64,000 bases of DNA from G051903925 sp051903925 (GCF_051903925.1 NZ_CP173678.1:3720001-3784000), one strand, 5' to 3'; positions 16,849 to 25,586 are shown, counted from the stretch's first letter. Notes: a model not told the origin generated them from the letters alone. Numbers and translations are program-made.

Positions 16849-17775
16849 ATGAGCCTCATCCGGGTCGAGGACGTCGCCTTTGTCCGTTTTCGGGCGCCCG
16901 ACCTGGGCGCCATGCGCACGTTCCTTGAGGAATTCGGCCTGATCCTGGCCGAGGCGAGCGAGCGCCGGCTGGTGATGCGCGGCCGCGGGCCCGTCCCCGT
17001 TGCCCATGTGACCGAGCTGGGTGCCGCGGGTTTTGCCGGCGTCGCCTTGCGGGCCGGCAGCCTGGCCGACCTGGAGCGGCTTGCCGCGCACGACGGTGCG
17101 GCGGTCGAGGCCCTGGACCTTCCCGGCGGTGGCGCCCGCGTCATGCTCGCCGACCCGGACGGCCACGCGGTGGAGGTCGTCGCCGGCCAGGCAGAGGCGC
17201 CCGCCCTGCCCGTCGCACCACCCCAGGCGTGGAACCAGGGCAGCGCGCGCGGACGCCTGCGGGCGGTCAAGCGCGTCGCGCCGGGCCCCGCCACCGTCCT
17301 GCGCCTGGGCCATGTCGTGCTGAACGTGTCCGACTTTCGTGAGTCGGAGCACTGGTACAAGACCCGCTTCGGCTTCATCACCTCTGACGAAGTGCAGGTG
17401 ACACCTGCCTTCAGCCTGGGCGCCTTCCTGCGCTGCGACCGGGGCGACGCGCCGACCGACCATCACAGCCTGTTCCTGGCGCAGAGCCCCAAGGGACCCG
17501 GCTTCAACCATGCCGCGTTCGAGGTCGCCGACCTGGACGACCTGATGCGTGGCCACCAGCGCCTGAAGGATATCGGCGCGCACGCCGAGTGGGGCGTCGG
17601 CCGCCACATCCTGGGCAGCCAGGTCTTCGACTATTGGCGCGACCCCTTCGGCCACACGCTGGAGCACTGGACCGACGGCGACCTGTTCACCGCTGGCGAC
17701 CCGCCGGGCGTCGCCACGCTTCAGGACCTGCTGGGCGTCCAGTGGGGCCCCGCCGCACCGCCGACCATGGCCTGA
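16849..17775 (+). CDS. Type I extradiol ring-cleavage dioxygenase (VOC family)
   Basis: Two-domain vicinal-oxygen-chelate protein of 308 residues, predicted to open a catechol-type ring next to its hydroxyls with Fe(II) and O2. The C-terminal domain carries the complete 2-His-1-Glu facial triad, H155 (L-G-H-V-V), H221 (F-N-H-A-A-F) and E272 (T-L-E-H-W). Their spacing of 66 and 51 is like that of BphC. The second-shell residues H205/H206 (D-H-H-S), H253 and Y262 also match active extradiol enzymes. The N-terminal domain (about 1-120) has lost the metal site, as is normal. ATG at 16849 follows the operator; a TTG at 16819 would start inside it. Substrate not known. Confidence 0.85.
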   Translation: MSLIRVEDVAFVRFRAPDLGAMRTFLEEFGLILAEASERRLVMRGRGPVPVAHVTELGAAGFAGVALRAGSLADLERLAAHDGAAVEALDLPGGGARVMLADPDGHAVEVVAGQAEAPALPVAPPQAWNQGSARGRLRAVKRVAPGPATVLRLGHVVLNVSDFRESEHWYKTRFGFITSDEVQVTPAFSLGAFLRCDRGDAPTDHHSLFLAQSPKGPGFNHAAFEVADLDDLMRGHQRLKDIGAHAEWGVGRHILGSQVFDYWRDPFGHTLEHWTDGDLFTAGDPPGVATLQDLLGVQWGPAAPPTMA

Positions 17776-17789
17776 TCAAGAAACCTGTC

Positions 17790-18647
17790 ATGAAGCTCGT
17801 CACGTTCGAGGCGGGAACCACCCCGCAGATTGGCGCCGTCGTCGCCGACCGCGTCGTGCCCCTGAACAGCACCGCGCCCGGCCTGCCGACGGAGATGAAG
17901 GCCCTGATCGCCGCCTGGCCCCAGGTCGAGGGGGAGGTGCGCAGGATCGTCCAGGCCGGGGCGGGTGCCCTGCCGCTGGACCAGGTGCACCTGCTGGCAC
18001 CGATCCGCAGGCCCGGCAAGATCATGGCGATCGGCCTCAACTATGCCGACCATATCGCCGAAAGCGGCCTGGGCACGCCGGAGCATCAGGTCTGGTTCTC
18101 CAAGGCCCCGACCAGCACCAACGGACCACACGACCCGATCCAGGTGCCCAGGGTGTCACAGGCGCTGGACTACGAGGCGGAACTGGTGGCGATCGTCGGC
18201 GCGGGCGGCCGCCATATCGGGCGCGGGGACGCGGCGGCGGCGCTGTTCGGCTATGCCTGCGGCAACGATGCGACCGAGCGCGCCTGGCAGCATCGTACGC
18301 CGCAATGGGTGCTGGGAAAGTCGTTCGACAGCCATGCCCCCTTCGGCCCCTGGATCACTACGGCGGACGAGGTGCCCGACCCGCACCGCCTGTCCATCCG
18401 CTGCCTGGTCAATGGCGAGGTGCGGCAGGACTCGAACACCCGCCATCTGGTCTTCGACATCTGGGACCAGGTTGCCCACCTGAGCCAGGCAATGACGCTG
18501 GAGCCGGGCGACCTGATCTTCACCGGCACGCCGGGCGGCATCGGCGCCGCGATGAAGCCCATGCGCTTCCTCAAGCACGGCGACCGGGTGCGGGTCGAGA
18601 TCGACGGCCTGGGCGCCCTCGACAACCCTTGCGCCAACGAGGCGTGA
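17790..18647 (+). CDS. Fumarylacetoacetate hydrolase-fold protein
   Basis: FAH-superfamily enzyme of 285 residues, which in such operons hydrolyses, hydrates or decarboxylates the ring-cleavage product. The N-terminal cap is followed by the catalytic fold with L-N-Y-A-D-H, the Mg-binding D-Y-E-A-E-L-V (about 126-132), G-K-S-F-D-S-H-A-P-F-G-P-W, and the C-terminal F-T-G-T-P-G-G-I-G. Metal ligands E, E and D are present. The ATG at 17790 starts 14 bases after the dioxygenase stop; the frame is open further upstream but only inside that gene. The next gene starts two bases after the stop, so all are cotranscribed. Confidence 0.88.
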   Translation: MKLVTFEAGTTPQIGAVVADRVVPLNSTAPGLPTEMKALIAAWPQVEGEVRRIVQAGAGALPLDQVHLLAPIRRPGKIMAIGLNYADHIAESGLGTPEHQVWFSKAPTSTNGPHDPIQVPRVSQALDYEAELVAIVGAGGRHIGRGDAAAALFGYACGNDATERAWQHRTPQWVLGKSFDSHAPFGPWITTADEVPDPHRLSIRCLVNGEVRQDSNTRHLVFDIWDQVAHLSQAMTLEPGDLIFTGTPGGIGAAMKPMRFLKHGDRVRVEIDGLGALDNPCANEA

Positions 18648-18648
18648 G

Positions 18649-20151
18649 ATGACGGCGCCCGCCTTCGACTGCGACGTGCTGGTGGTCGGCCTTGGCCCGG
18701 TGGGTGCGGCACTGGCCGCGCTGCTGGCACAGCAGGGCATCGCGACGATCGCGATCGAGCGCGAGACGGCGATCCACCCCCTGCCCCGGGCCGTGCATTT
18801 CGACCACGAGATCATGCGCCTGTTCCAGCAGCTGGGGATCGCGGAGCAGGTGCGCCGCCATGCCCGCGACCTGCCGCCCTATGAGTTCAGGTCCGCCGAC
18901 GGCACGCTGCTGATGCGGCTGGAACCGGCCGCGCGAACGCCGTCGGGCTGGGGCTCCGGCTACATGTTCCATCAGCCCAGCCTGGAGGCGGCGCTGCGGG
19001 ACCTGCTGGCGAGCCTGCCCGCGGCGACAACGCGCCTGGGCTGGCAGCTGGAGAGCCTGGCGCAGGATGCGGACGGCGTGACCGTCCATGTCGCGACCGC
19101 CGATGGCCGCAAGACCGTGCGTGCGCGCCACGTCGTCGGCTGCGACGGCGCCCGCAGCGCGGTGCGCGAGGCGATCGGCGGGGCGATGTTCGACTACGCC
19201 TTCGACGAGCCCTGGCTGGTGGTCGACGTGACCGTGCCGCCCGGGTGCCCGATGCCCCAGGTCAACCTCCAGGTCTGCGATCCGGCCAGACCCACGACCT
19301 GCGTGCTCAGCGGCCCCGGGCGTCACCGCTGGGAGTTCATGCTGCTGCCGGGGGAAGAGCCGGAGGCGATGGCGCGGGAGGAGATGATCCGCGCGCTCAT
19401 CGCCCCCTGGAACTGCGGGCCCGTCGTGCTGGAGCGCCATGCCGTCTACCGCTTCCATGGCCTGGTCGCCAGCCGCTGGCGGGATGGCCGCGTTCTGATC
19501 GCGGGCGACGCCGCGCACCAGACGCCGCCCTTTGCCGGACAGGGCCTGTGCGCCGGCCTGCGCGATGCCGTGAATCTGGCCTGGAAGCTGGGCGCGGTGC
19601 TGTCGGGCCAGGCCACGGACGCCCTGCTGGACACCTATCAGGTCGAGCGCGAGCCGCACGTCCGCGCCATGATCGAACTGGCGATCGGCATGGGCCGCGT
19701 CGTCTGCACCCGCGACGCCCAGGCCGCGGCCCAGCGCGATGCCGCCATGCTGGCGCGCCTGGCCGCGGGGGAGCCTGCCCTGCCGCCGGTGCAGCCGCGG
19801 CCGCTGGCCAGCACCGCAATCCTGGCCGACAGTGCCGGGGCGGGCGAGCTGCTGCCCCAGCCGGTCGCCGGGCGGGGGCGCCATCCCTTGCGCCTGGACG
19901 ATGCGCTGGGCGACGGCACCTGGCTGATCTGCCGCGAGCCCTGTGCCCTTGGCGCAGGTGACGCCACCGTGGTGGATCTTGGCTCCGACCTTGTGGCCCC
20001 ATTCCGTGCGAGCCTTGGCGCATGGCTGGACGCACGCAACGCCGCGGCGGTGCTGGTCCGGCCGGACCGATACGTCTTCGGCAGCGGCCAGCCCACCACC
20101 CTGCTTGCCGCCTGGCATGCCGCCCTGCATCCCCTGCCCAGGGCGGCCTGA
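18649..20151 (+). CDS. FAD-dependent aromatic monooxygenase (MhpA/PheA type)
   Basis: Class A flavoprotein hydroxylase of 500 residues, predicted to hydroxylate a phenolic substrate to the catechol that the upstream dioxygenase cleaves. The N-terminal Rossmann fold has G-L-G-P-V-G-A-A-L-A (about 14-23) and E-R-E-T. The D-G motif reads G-C-D-G-A-R-S-A-V-R (about 164-173), and the FAD ribityl motif reads I-A-G-D-A-A-H-Q-T-P-P-F-A-G-Q-G (about 284-299). The C-terminal thioredoxin-like domain ends in R-P-D-R-Y-V-F-G. This combination resembles 3-(3-hydroxyphenyl)propionate hydroxylase MhpA. Substrate specificity is not determined by sequence. Confidence 0.9.
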   Translation: MTAPAFDCDVLVVGLGPVGAALAALLAQQGIATIAIERETAIHPLPRAVHFDHEIMRLFQQLGIAEQVRRHARDLPPYEFRSADGTLLMRLEPAARTPSGWGSGYMFHQPSLEAALRDLLASLPAATTRLGWQLESLAQDADGVTVHVATADGRKTVRARHVVGCDGARSAVREAIGGAMFDYAFDEPWLVVDVTVPPGCPMPQVNLQVCDPARPTTCVLSGPGRHRWEFMLLPGEEPEAMAREEMIRALIAPWNCGPVVLERHAVYRFHGLVASRWRDGRVLIAGDAAHQTPPFAGQGLCAGLRDAVNLAWKLGAVLSGQATDALLDTYQVEREPHVRAMIELAIGMGRVVCTRDAQAAAQRDAAMLARLAAGEPALPPVQPRPLASTAILADSAGAGELLPQPVAGRGRHPLRLDDALGDGTWLICREPCALGAGDATVVDLGSDLVAPFRASLGAWLDARNAAAVLVRPDRYVFGSGQPTTLLAAWHAALHPLPRAA

Positions 20152-20203
20152 CCAAGGTCCCCTCGGCATGCGACAATCACCGCATGAACCGGGAGCCGCG
20201 GAC

Positions 20204-20875
20204 ATGAGCGAGACGGCGCGGGCCAATCCACGGGCGGAGCGCACGCGCGCCGCCCTGATCGCCGCCGGCCGGCGCCTGTTCGGTGCGCGCGCGGCCGACG
20301 CCGTAACGGTCGACGAGATCGTGCAGGCGGCCGGCGTTGGCAAGGGCAGCTTCTACAACCACTTCGCCGATCGCGACGGCCTGCTGCGCGCCATCACGGC
20401 CGAGATCCGCGGTGCGGTCGAACAGGCGGTCGGCCAGGCCAATGCCGCCGTGGCCGACCCCGCCGCCCGCGTAGTGCGGGCGATGTGCACCTACCTGCGC
20501 TATGCCCTGGACGAGCCGGAGCGGGCGGCCGTCCTGGCCCGCATGCACGGCGGCCACACCTCGCTCCAGGCGCCGCTCAATCGCGGCCTGGTCGACGACA
20601 TCGCCCAGGGCCTGGCCAGCGGCCGCTTCGCCGTCGCCACGTCGGAGGCAGGCGTCCTCTATGTCCTGGGCGTCACCCAGATCGCGCTGCTGCACGTGCT
20701 GGACGATCCCAACCCGCGTGGCACCGTCGCCCTGGCGCAGCAGATGTGCGGCCTGGTCCTGCGCGGCTTCGGCCTGCCACCGGCGGAGGCCGATCGCCTG
20801 GCCGCGCAGGCCAGCGACGAGGTCGTGCGCCAGGGTGCATTCACCGTCGCCCGCCCCCCCGACGGGCCCGGCTAG
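20204..20875 (+). CDS. TetR family regulator, probable repressor of the aromatic operon
   Basis: Transcription factor of 223 residues. The N-terminal DNA-binding domain is typical: R-T-R-A-A-L-I-A-A-G-R-R-L-F near 12-25, then V-D-E-I-V-Q-A-A-G-V-G-K-G-S-F-Y-N-H-F (about 37-55). The C-terminal ligand domain is unassigned. It is the last gene of the operon, 52 bases after the monooxygenase. The ATG at 20204 has GGGAG 9 bases upstream; an in-frame ATG at 20168 would add 12 residues. It likely represses the operon promoter at 16.8 kb through the palindrome there, which would give autoregulation. Its stop overlaps that of the convergent next gene by four bases. Confidence 0.9.
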   Translation: MSETARANPRAERTRAALIAAGRRLFGARAADAVTVDEIVQAAGVGKGSFYNHFADRDGLLRAITAEIRGAVEQAVGQANAAVADPAARVVRAMCTYLRYALDEPERAAVLARMHGGHTSLQAPLNRGLVDDIAQGLASGRFAVATSEAGVLYVLGVTQIALLHVLDDPNPRGTVALAQQMCGLVLRGFGLPPAEADRLAAQASDEVVRQGAFTVARPPDGPG

Positions 20876-21399
20876 TCGGCCGCCCGCATCAGCCAGGTGT
20901 GCCGGTCAATGGCCAGGCGCCGGACCAGGCCGCTGCCCTCGGCCGTGACGATATCGGCAACCAGAGTGTCCTCGTTCTTCTCGGCGATGCTGCCCACTTT
21001 CAGGCCGGGATTGCCGCCGGCCAGGGCGTGCTCCAGACGGCGCCGCGCCTCGGCCGCGTCCAGGACCTGCGCGCCCGAGCGGGGCGCCAGAAGCAAGGCA
21101 TCCAGGCCGGGCCCGGGCGGTGGCGGCGCGGCCATGAACGGCGGTGGGGGCAATGCGCCTGGGGGACCGGCCAGCGCCACGGGCGGCGGCCCCGCGGGGC
21201 GGAGCACGTCCGGCGGGGGTGGTGGCCCGTCGCCCGCCGCCAGCAGGGGGACGACCGGGCCCGGCAGCTCCGCCGGCGCCCCTGGGCCGAAGGCGACCTC
21301 CTGCCCCGCCGCGATGGCGACGCTGGCGCCGCCCAGGGCCAAGGCTGCCGCCAGCAGCGCGCGGCGAGCCCAGGGGATGGTGCGTGTAGTCTCTGGCAT
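20872..21399 (-). CDS. Exported proline-rich protein with PepSY-like C-terminus
   Basis: 175-residue envelope protein. Residues about 11-31 are a signal peptide or single membrane anchor (A-L-L-A-A-A-L-A-L-G-G). About 40 to 105 is dominated by proline, glycine and alanine (G-P-P-P-P-P-D-V, P-P-P-P-F-M). The last 65 residues (A-E-A-R-R-R-L-E-H...L-K-V-G-S-I-A-E-K...A-I-D-R-H-T) resemble PepSY-like domains of small periplasmic proteins. It is divergent from an OmpR/EnvZ-type two-component system whose sensor also has a proline-rich periplasmic loop, so it is probably its target or partner. Function unknown. Confidence 0.75.
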   Translation of the reverse strand: MPETTRTIPWARRALLAAALALGGASVAIAAGQEVAFGPGAPAELPGPVVPLLAAGDGPPPPPDVLRPAGPPPVALAGPPGALPPPPFMAAPPPPGPGLDALLLAPRSGAQVLDAAEARRRLEHALAGGNPGLKVGSIAEKNEDTLVADIVTAEGSGLVRRLAIDRHTWLMRAAD

Positions 21400-21503
21400 T
21401 GACCTGTTCCTTCGCTAGGATGGCTTCAGGCAAGCAGGCGTCGGCGACGGGGAGATGCCCCGCGCATGCCGGACGGAAACAAAGTGTGCAGCAGGCGCCG
21501 GCT

Positions 21504-21519
21504 GTCACACTTCGTCACA
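21504..21519 (+). promoter_or_regulatory. Direct repeat resembling an OmpR-family binding site
   Basis: GTCACA occurs at 21504-21509 and again at 21514-21519, a 10-base period that matches one DNA turn and the tandem binding of OmpR/PhoB-type regulators. It lies in the divergent region between the PepSY-like gene and the response regulator, 43 bases before the latter's start. Autoregulation is inferred. Confidence 0.45.
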
Positions 21520-21562
21520 AGGCGCCGTATCGGGCGCCGGATGCGCGTGCTAGGCAATCCGG

Positions 21563-22276
21563 GTGAACGACGAACCCCATGTCCTTGTCGTCGACGACGA
21601 CGCCGAAATCCGCGACCTGCTGTCCCGCTTCCTGAAGCGCAATGGCTACCGCGTCATGGCCGTGCGCGATGGCACGGCGATGGCCGAAGCGATCGCCTGC
21701 TGGAACTTCGACCTGGTCGTGCTCGACATCATGCTGCCGGGCGAGGATGGGCTCAGCCTGTGCCGCGCGATCCGTGGCCGGTCCAAGGTGCCGGTCATCA
21801 TGCTCAGTGCCATGGGCGACGAGACCGACCGCATCGTGGGCCTGGAAGTCGGCGCCGACGACTACATCGCCAAGCCGTTCAACCCGCGCGAGCTGCTGGC
21901 CCGGATCCGCGCGGTCCTGCGACGCGGTGCCTGGTCGACGCCGGAGCCGGTGCAGGCGGACGGCACCATCCTGCATTTCGCCGGCTGCGCGCTGGACCTG
22001 GGCCGCCGCACCCTGACCAAGGCGGGCGGGGAGGTGGTGCACCTGACGGGGGGCGAGTTCGACCTCCTGCTGGCCCTGGCACAGCGGCCGCACCGCGTTC
22101 TCTCGCGCGAGCAGCTGCTGGACCTGGCCAAGGGGCGCGGCGCCCAGCCCTTTGACCGCTCGATCGACGCCCAGGTCAGCCGCCTGCGGCGCAAGATCGA
22201 AAGCGACCCCAACAATCCCATCCTGATCAAGACGGTCCGCGGCGGCGGCTACCTGTTCGCAGAAGCGGTGACATGA
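21563..22276 (+). CDS. OmpR-family response regulator
   Basis: DNA-binding response regulator of 237 residues. The receiver domain has V-V-D-D-D-A (about 9-14), the phospho-acceptor in V-V-L-D-I-M-L-P, and K in Y-I-A-K-P-F. The C-terminal winged helix contains E-F-D-L-L-L-A-L, L-S-R-E-Q-L-L-D, and V-R-G-G-G-Y-L-F. The GTG start at 21563 gives the expected N-terminus M-N-D-E-P-H-V-L-V-V. The stop overlaps the sensor kinase start (ATGA at 22273-22276). Genes regulated are not shown; the divergent proline-rich gene is the obvious candidate. Confidence 0.94.
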   Translation: MNDEPHVLVVDDDAEIRDLLSRFLKRNGYRVMAVRDGTAMAEAIACWNFDLVVLDIMLPGEDGLSLCRAIRGRSKVPVIMLSAMGDETDRIVGLEVGADDYIAKPFNPRELLARIRAVLRRGAWSTPEPVQADGTILHFAGCALDLGRRTLTKAGGEVVHLTGGEFDLLLALAQRPHRVLSREQLLDLAKGRGAQPFDRSIDAQVSRLRRKIESDPNNPILIKTVRGGGYLFAEAVT

Positions 22277-23769
22277 TCCGCCTGCCCCGGCCACGCAGCC
22301 TGGCGGGGTGGACGGCGGTGGTGCTGGTCCTGGGCCTTCTCAGCAGCCAGGCGATCAGCCTGGCCATCTATGCCTTTGATCGGACCGCCCTGCTTGAACT
22401 CACCCATGGCGAGCGCATGGCCGACCGGGTCCTGCTGCTGGACCGGGTGCTGCGCGCCCTGCCCGAGGACGAGCGCGACTACCTGATCCCGCTGCTGGCG
22501 GAGCCGGGGCTGCTCGGCCCGCCGCCCATGCCGGGATTCGGGCCACGGGACGGGGCCGGGGGGCCCGGCGGCCTGGGCCTGGGTCCGCCACCGCCGCCAC
22601 CGCCGGCCTTCGCCCTGCTGGACCGGCTGGGGCCGCCGCCCCAGCCACAGCCGCCGATGATCGTGACGGCGGACGACGGCACGCAGTTGCAGGTGAACCT
22701 GCCCCTGCTGCGCTCGGGCGGCCTGCTCGACCGTTCGCGACTGATGCCGCCCATGCCGGGCGGACCGCCCGCCTATCTCCGCATCCGGGCCGAACCGGTG
22801 CCCAGCCTCGGCTTCAATGCCTCCCGCTTTCTCATCGCGATGGGCTGCTCGGCCCTGCTGCTGATCGCGCTTGCGCTGTGGGTCAACCGGCGCCTGACCT
22901 CGCCCCTGAAGCTGCTGGAGACGGCGGCCGAACGCTTTTCAGCCGACCTGGATGGTGCCTCCGTCCCCGAGGACGGCCCGCGCGAGGTCGCCAAGGCGGC
23001 GGCCGCGTTCAACCGCATGCAGGGCCGCCTGCGCCGCATGATGCAGGATCGCACCCTGATGCTGGCGGCGATTTCCCACGACCTGCGCACACCGCTGACG
23101 CGGATGCGGCTGCGCGCCGAGTTCGTGGAGGATGACGAGATGCGCGCCCGCATGCTGCGCGACCTGGACGAGATGGACCAGATGATCTCGGCCAGCCTGT
23201 CCTATGCCCGCTCGGAATCGCAGGTCGACCCGGTGACCGACGTCGCCCTGCACGACCTGGTGACCGAGGTGGTGGAGGATGCGCTGGAGCAGAACTGGGC
23301 GGTAAGCGCGCCACCGGCCGGCACCATCCTGCCGGAAGTCTGGGTCCGTGCCCGTCGTCCCGGCCTGAAGCGCGCGCTGGTCAACCTGGTGCAGAACGCC
23401 CACCGCTATGGTGGCGGGGCCGAGATCATCCTCTATGCCGGGCCGGCCATGGGCTGCGTGGACGTGGCCGACCGGGGACCCGGCCTGCCCGAGGATGCGC
23501 TGGAGGCGGTCTTCACCCCCTTCCACCGGCAGGAATCCTCGCGCAATCGCGAAACCGGCGGCACCGGCCTGGGCCTGACCGTCGCCCGTTCCATCGCCCG
23601 CAATGTCGGCGGCGACGTGGTCCTGGCCAACCGGCCCGGCGGCGGCCTGGTCGCCACCTTGACCGTGCCGCTGGCCCCGGCGGAGGGCGAGGCCCCCAAC
23701 CCGGGACCCGGCGCGGCTCAGTCGCCCGCCGGCTCCACCCGGTTGCGACCGCCGCGCTTCGCGGCATAG
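22273..23769 (+). CDS. Sensor histidine kinase with proline-rich periplasmic loop
   Basis: Inner-membrane EnvZ-type kinase of 498 residues. Segment 1 is at about 13-33. A long periplasmic region (about 34-192) includes a G/P tract (G-P-P-P-P-P-P-P-A-F). Segment 2 is at about 193-213, followed by HAMP and HisKA with A-A-I-S-H-D-L-R-T-P-L-T (phospho-acceptor His). The ATPase domain has N-L-V-Q-N-A-H-R-Y, D-R-G-P-G-L-P and G-T-G-L-G-L-T-V-A. It is translationally coupled to the response regulator. Its last 52 bases overlap the convergent pleD gene. The signal sensed is unknown. Confidence 0.93.
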   Translation: MIRLPRPRSLAGWTAVVLVLGLLSSQAISLAIYAFDRTALLELTHGERMADRVLLLDRVLRALPEDERDYLIPLLAEPGLLGPPPMPGFGPRDGAGGPGGLGLGPPPPPPPAFALLDRLGPPPQPQPPMIVTADDGTQLQVNLPLLRSGGLLDRSRLMPPMPGGPPAYLRIRAEPVPSLGFNASRFLIAMGCSALLLIALALWVNRRLTSPLKLLETAAERFSADLDGASVPEDGPREVAKAAAAFNRMQGRLRRMMQDRTLMLAAISHDLRTPLTRMRLRAEFVEDDEMRARMLRDLDEMDQMISASLSYARSESQVDPVTDVALHDLVTEVVEDALEQNWAVSAPPAGTILPEVWVRARRPGLKRALVNLVQNAHRYGGGAEIILYAGPAMGCVDVADRGPGLPEDALEAVFTPFHRQESSRNRETGGTGLGLTVARSIARNVGGDVVLANRPGGGLVATLTVPLAPAEGEAPNPGPGAAQSPAGSTRLRPPRFAA

Positions 23770-25088
23770 AGCGCGTCGTCGGCCCGCTTGAACATCGAAT
23801 CCGCCGTATCGCCCGCGGGGTTCGAGGAGGCGACACCGATGCTGACGGTGATGTTCAGCGGACGGTCGACGCCCGCCTCGAACGGGGCCTCCGCGATCGC
23901 CTGGCGCAGGCGCTCGGCGATCTGCCGTGCCGCCGGCAGGTCGGTGTCCGGCATCACGACCACGAATTCCTCGCCGCCATAGCGCGAGGCCAAGTCGACT
24001 CCGCGCACATTGCGATTGATCCGCCCGGCAAACTCGACCAGCACGCGGTCGCCCACGGGATGGCCATAGCTGTCATTGACGAGCTTGAAGAAATCGATGT
24101 CCAGCACCAGCAAGGCCACCGGCTTGCCGCCCGACTGGGTGCGGTCCAGGAGCGTGTCCAGGTGGGAGAACGTGTAGCGGCGATTGTAGAGACCGGTCAG
24201 CGAATCTGTGACCGCCATCGCCATGGACAGGTGGTAGTTCTGCCGCAGGCGGTCGGCGTAGCGCTTGCGCTTGATCTGCGTCTTGGCCCGCGCCATCAAC
24301 TCGTTGCGGTCGATCGGCCGGATCAGGTAGTCGTTGACGCCCAGGTCCAGCGCGCGCACCAGCCGCTTGCTGTCGCCATCCTCGACCAGGACCAGGATCG
24401 GTGTGTTCCGCGTGGCGTCGGACGAGCGCATCTGCGAACACAGGCGCAGGCCGTCATGCTCCTTCAGCGACAGGCTGACGACCACCAAGTCGTAGTCGCC
24501 GCCGCGCACCAGGACGGCCGCCTCCTCGCCGCTGCCCTCGATCTGGACGTCGTGGCCCTTGGCCAGCGTATCGGCCATGCGCGTACCGGCCAGCTGCCGG
24601 TCCTCGACGATCAGGATCCGCGCGCCCTCGGTGTCGGTGTCCTTGATCGGGGTGCCGCCGCCGATCACGCCGAGCGAGTTGGACGTCGCCTCGCGCATGC
24701 GCAGCTCGTCCGTCATCATCTTCAGCCGGACCAGGGAGCGCACGCGCGCGAACAGGGCGACGTCGTTGACCGGCTTGGTCAGGAAGTCGTCGGCGCCGGC
24801 CTCCAGCCCGTTGACGCGGTCGCTGGCCTGGTCGAGCGCGGTCACCATGACGACGGGGATGTGCGCGCTGTCCGGATCCGCCTTCATGCGGCGGCAGACC
24901 TCGAACCCGTCCATGCCGGGCATCATGACGTCGAGCAGGACGATGTCGGGCTGGGTTTCGCGGATGCGGACCAGGGCGTCCGGCCCGTTGGAGGCGGTGA
25001 CGACGTCGAAATACTCGCTCGAGAGCTTGGCCTCGAGCAGCTTCACATTGGGCAGGACGTCATCGACGACCAGGACACGAGCCGACAT
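23718..25088 (-). CDS. pleD: Diguanylate cyclase response regulator PleD
   Basis: Cytoplasmic REC-REC-GGDEF protein of 456 residues making cyclic di-GMP in the polar development and cell-cycle pathway. REC1 has V-V-D-D and the phospho-acceptor in V-L-L-D-V-M-M-P. REC2 has lost the acceptor (V-V-V-S-L-S-L), as in the adaptor domain of Caulobacter PleD. The catalytic site is R-Y-G-G-E-E-F, and the inhibitory site R-G-V-D lies five residues before it, so product inhibition should work. It follows divK with a nine-base gap after the divK stop. The 3' end overlaps the convergent kinase gene by 52 bases. Confidence 0.95.
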   Translation of the reverse strand: MSARVLVVDDVLPNVKLLEAKLSSEYFDVVTASNGPDALVRIRETQPDIVLLDVMMPGMDGFEVCRRMKADPDSAHIPVVMVTALDQASDRVNGLEAGADDFLTKPVNDVALFARVRSLVRLKMMTDELRMREATSNSLGVIGGGTPIKDTDTEGARILIVEDRQLAGTRMADTLAKGHDVQIEGSGEEAAVLVRGGDYDLVVVSLSLKEHDGLRLCSQMRSSDATRNTPILVLVEDGDSKRLVRALDLGVNDYLIRPIDRNELMARAKTQIKRKRYADRLRQNYHLSMAMAVTDSLTGLYNRRYTFSHLDTLLDRTQSGGKPVALLVLDIDFFKLVNDSYGHPVGDRVLVEFAGRINRNVRGVDLASRYGGEEFVVVMPDTDLPAARQIAERLRQAIAEAPFEAGVDRPLNITVSIGVASSNPAGDTADSMFKRADDALYAAKRGGRNRVEPAGD

Positions 25089-25097
25089 CGAGCCGGG

Positions 25098-25463
25098 TCA
25101 GTCGAGGAAGCGTTTGACGGTCGCGATGAAGGACGCCACCGAGATGGGCTTGGCGATATAAGCCTCGCACCCGCCGTCGCGGATGCGCTCCTCGTCCCCC
25201 TTCATGGCAAAGGCGGTGATCGCCAGGACGGGGATCGAGCGCAGGTCGTCATCCTCCTTGATCCACTTGGTGACCTCCAGGCCCGACACCTCAGGCAGCT
25301 GGATGTCCATCAGGATCAGGTCCGGCCGGTGCTCGCGCGCCAGCTCCAACGCCTCCATCCCATCCTTGGTCTGCAGGGTCGCATAGCCGTGCGCTTCCAG
25401 CAGATCATGAAAGAGCTTCATGTTGAGAGGGTTGTCTTCCACGATCAGAACGGTCTTCGCCAT
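25098..25463 (-). CDS. divK: Single-domain response regulator DivK
   Basis: Essential cell-cycle receiver protein of 121 residues that in alphaproteobacteria links DivJ/PleC phosphorylation to CtrA control. It has [12 protein letters not shown] (about 6-17), the acceptor in [17 protein letters not shown] and Y-I-A-K-P-I. No output domain is present. The ATG at 25463 matches DivK N-termini ([10 protein letters not shown]); an in-frame start at 25484 adds seven residues. It is the first gene of the divK-pleD operon, in the order known from Caulobacter. Confidence 0.95.
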   Translation of the reverse strand: MAKTVLIVEDNPLNMKLFHDLLEAHGYATLQTKDGMEALELAREHRPDLILMDIQLPEVSGLEVTKWIKEDDDLRSIPVLAITAFAMKGDEERIRDGGCEAYIAKPISVASFIATVKRFLD

Positions 25464-25586
25464 TTGCCCCTCAGGCGTCCTCAATGATCGGCGCCAAACC
25501 CCGAGTTGTTATCTAACATCTCCGCCAGTGGGTTGCCATTGTGTTAACCAGACCCGGCAAAGCACGGAATGGCTTAAGGGAACGGC

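Noticed and set aside
25464..25586. Possible CtrA site (TTAA-N7-TTAA) in the divK/DUF3572 control region
   Set aside because: TTAA half-sites occur but never with a second TTAA seven bases away.
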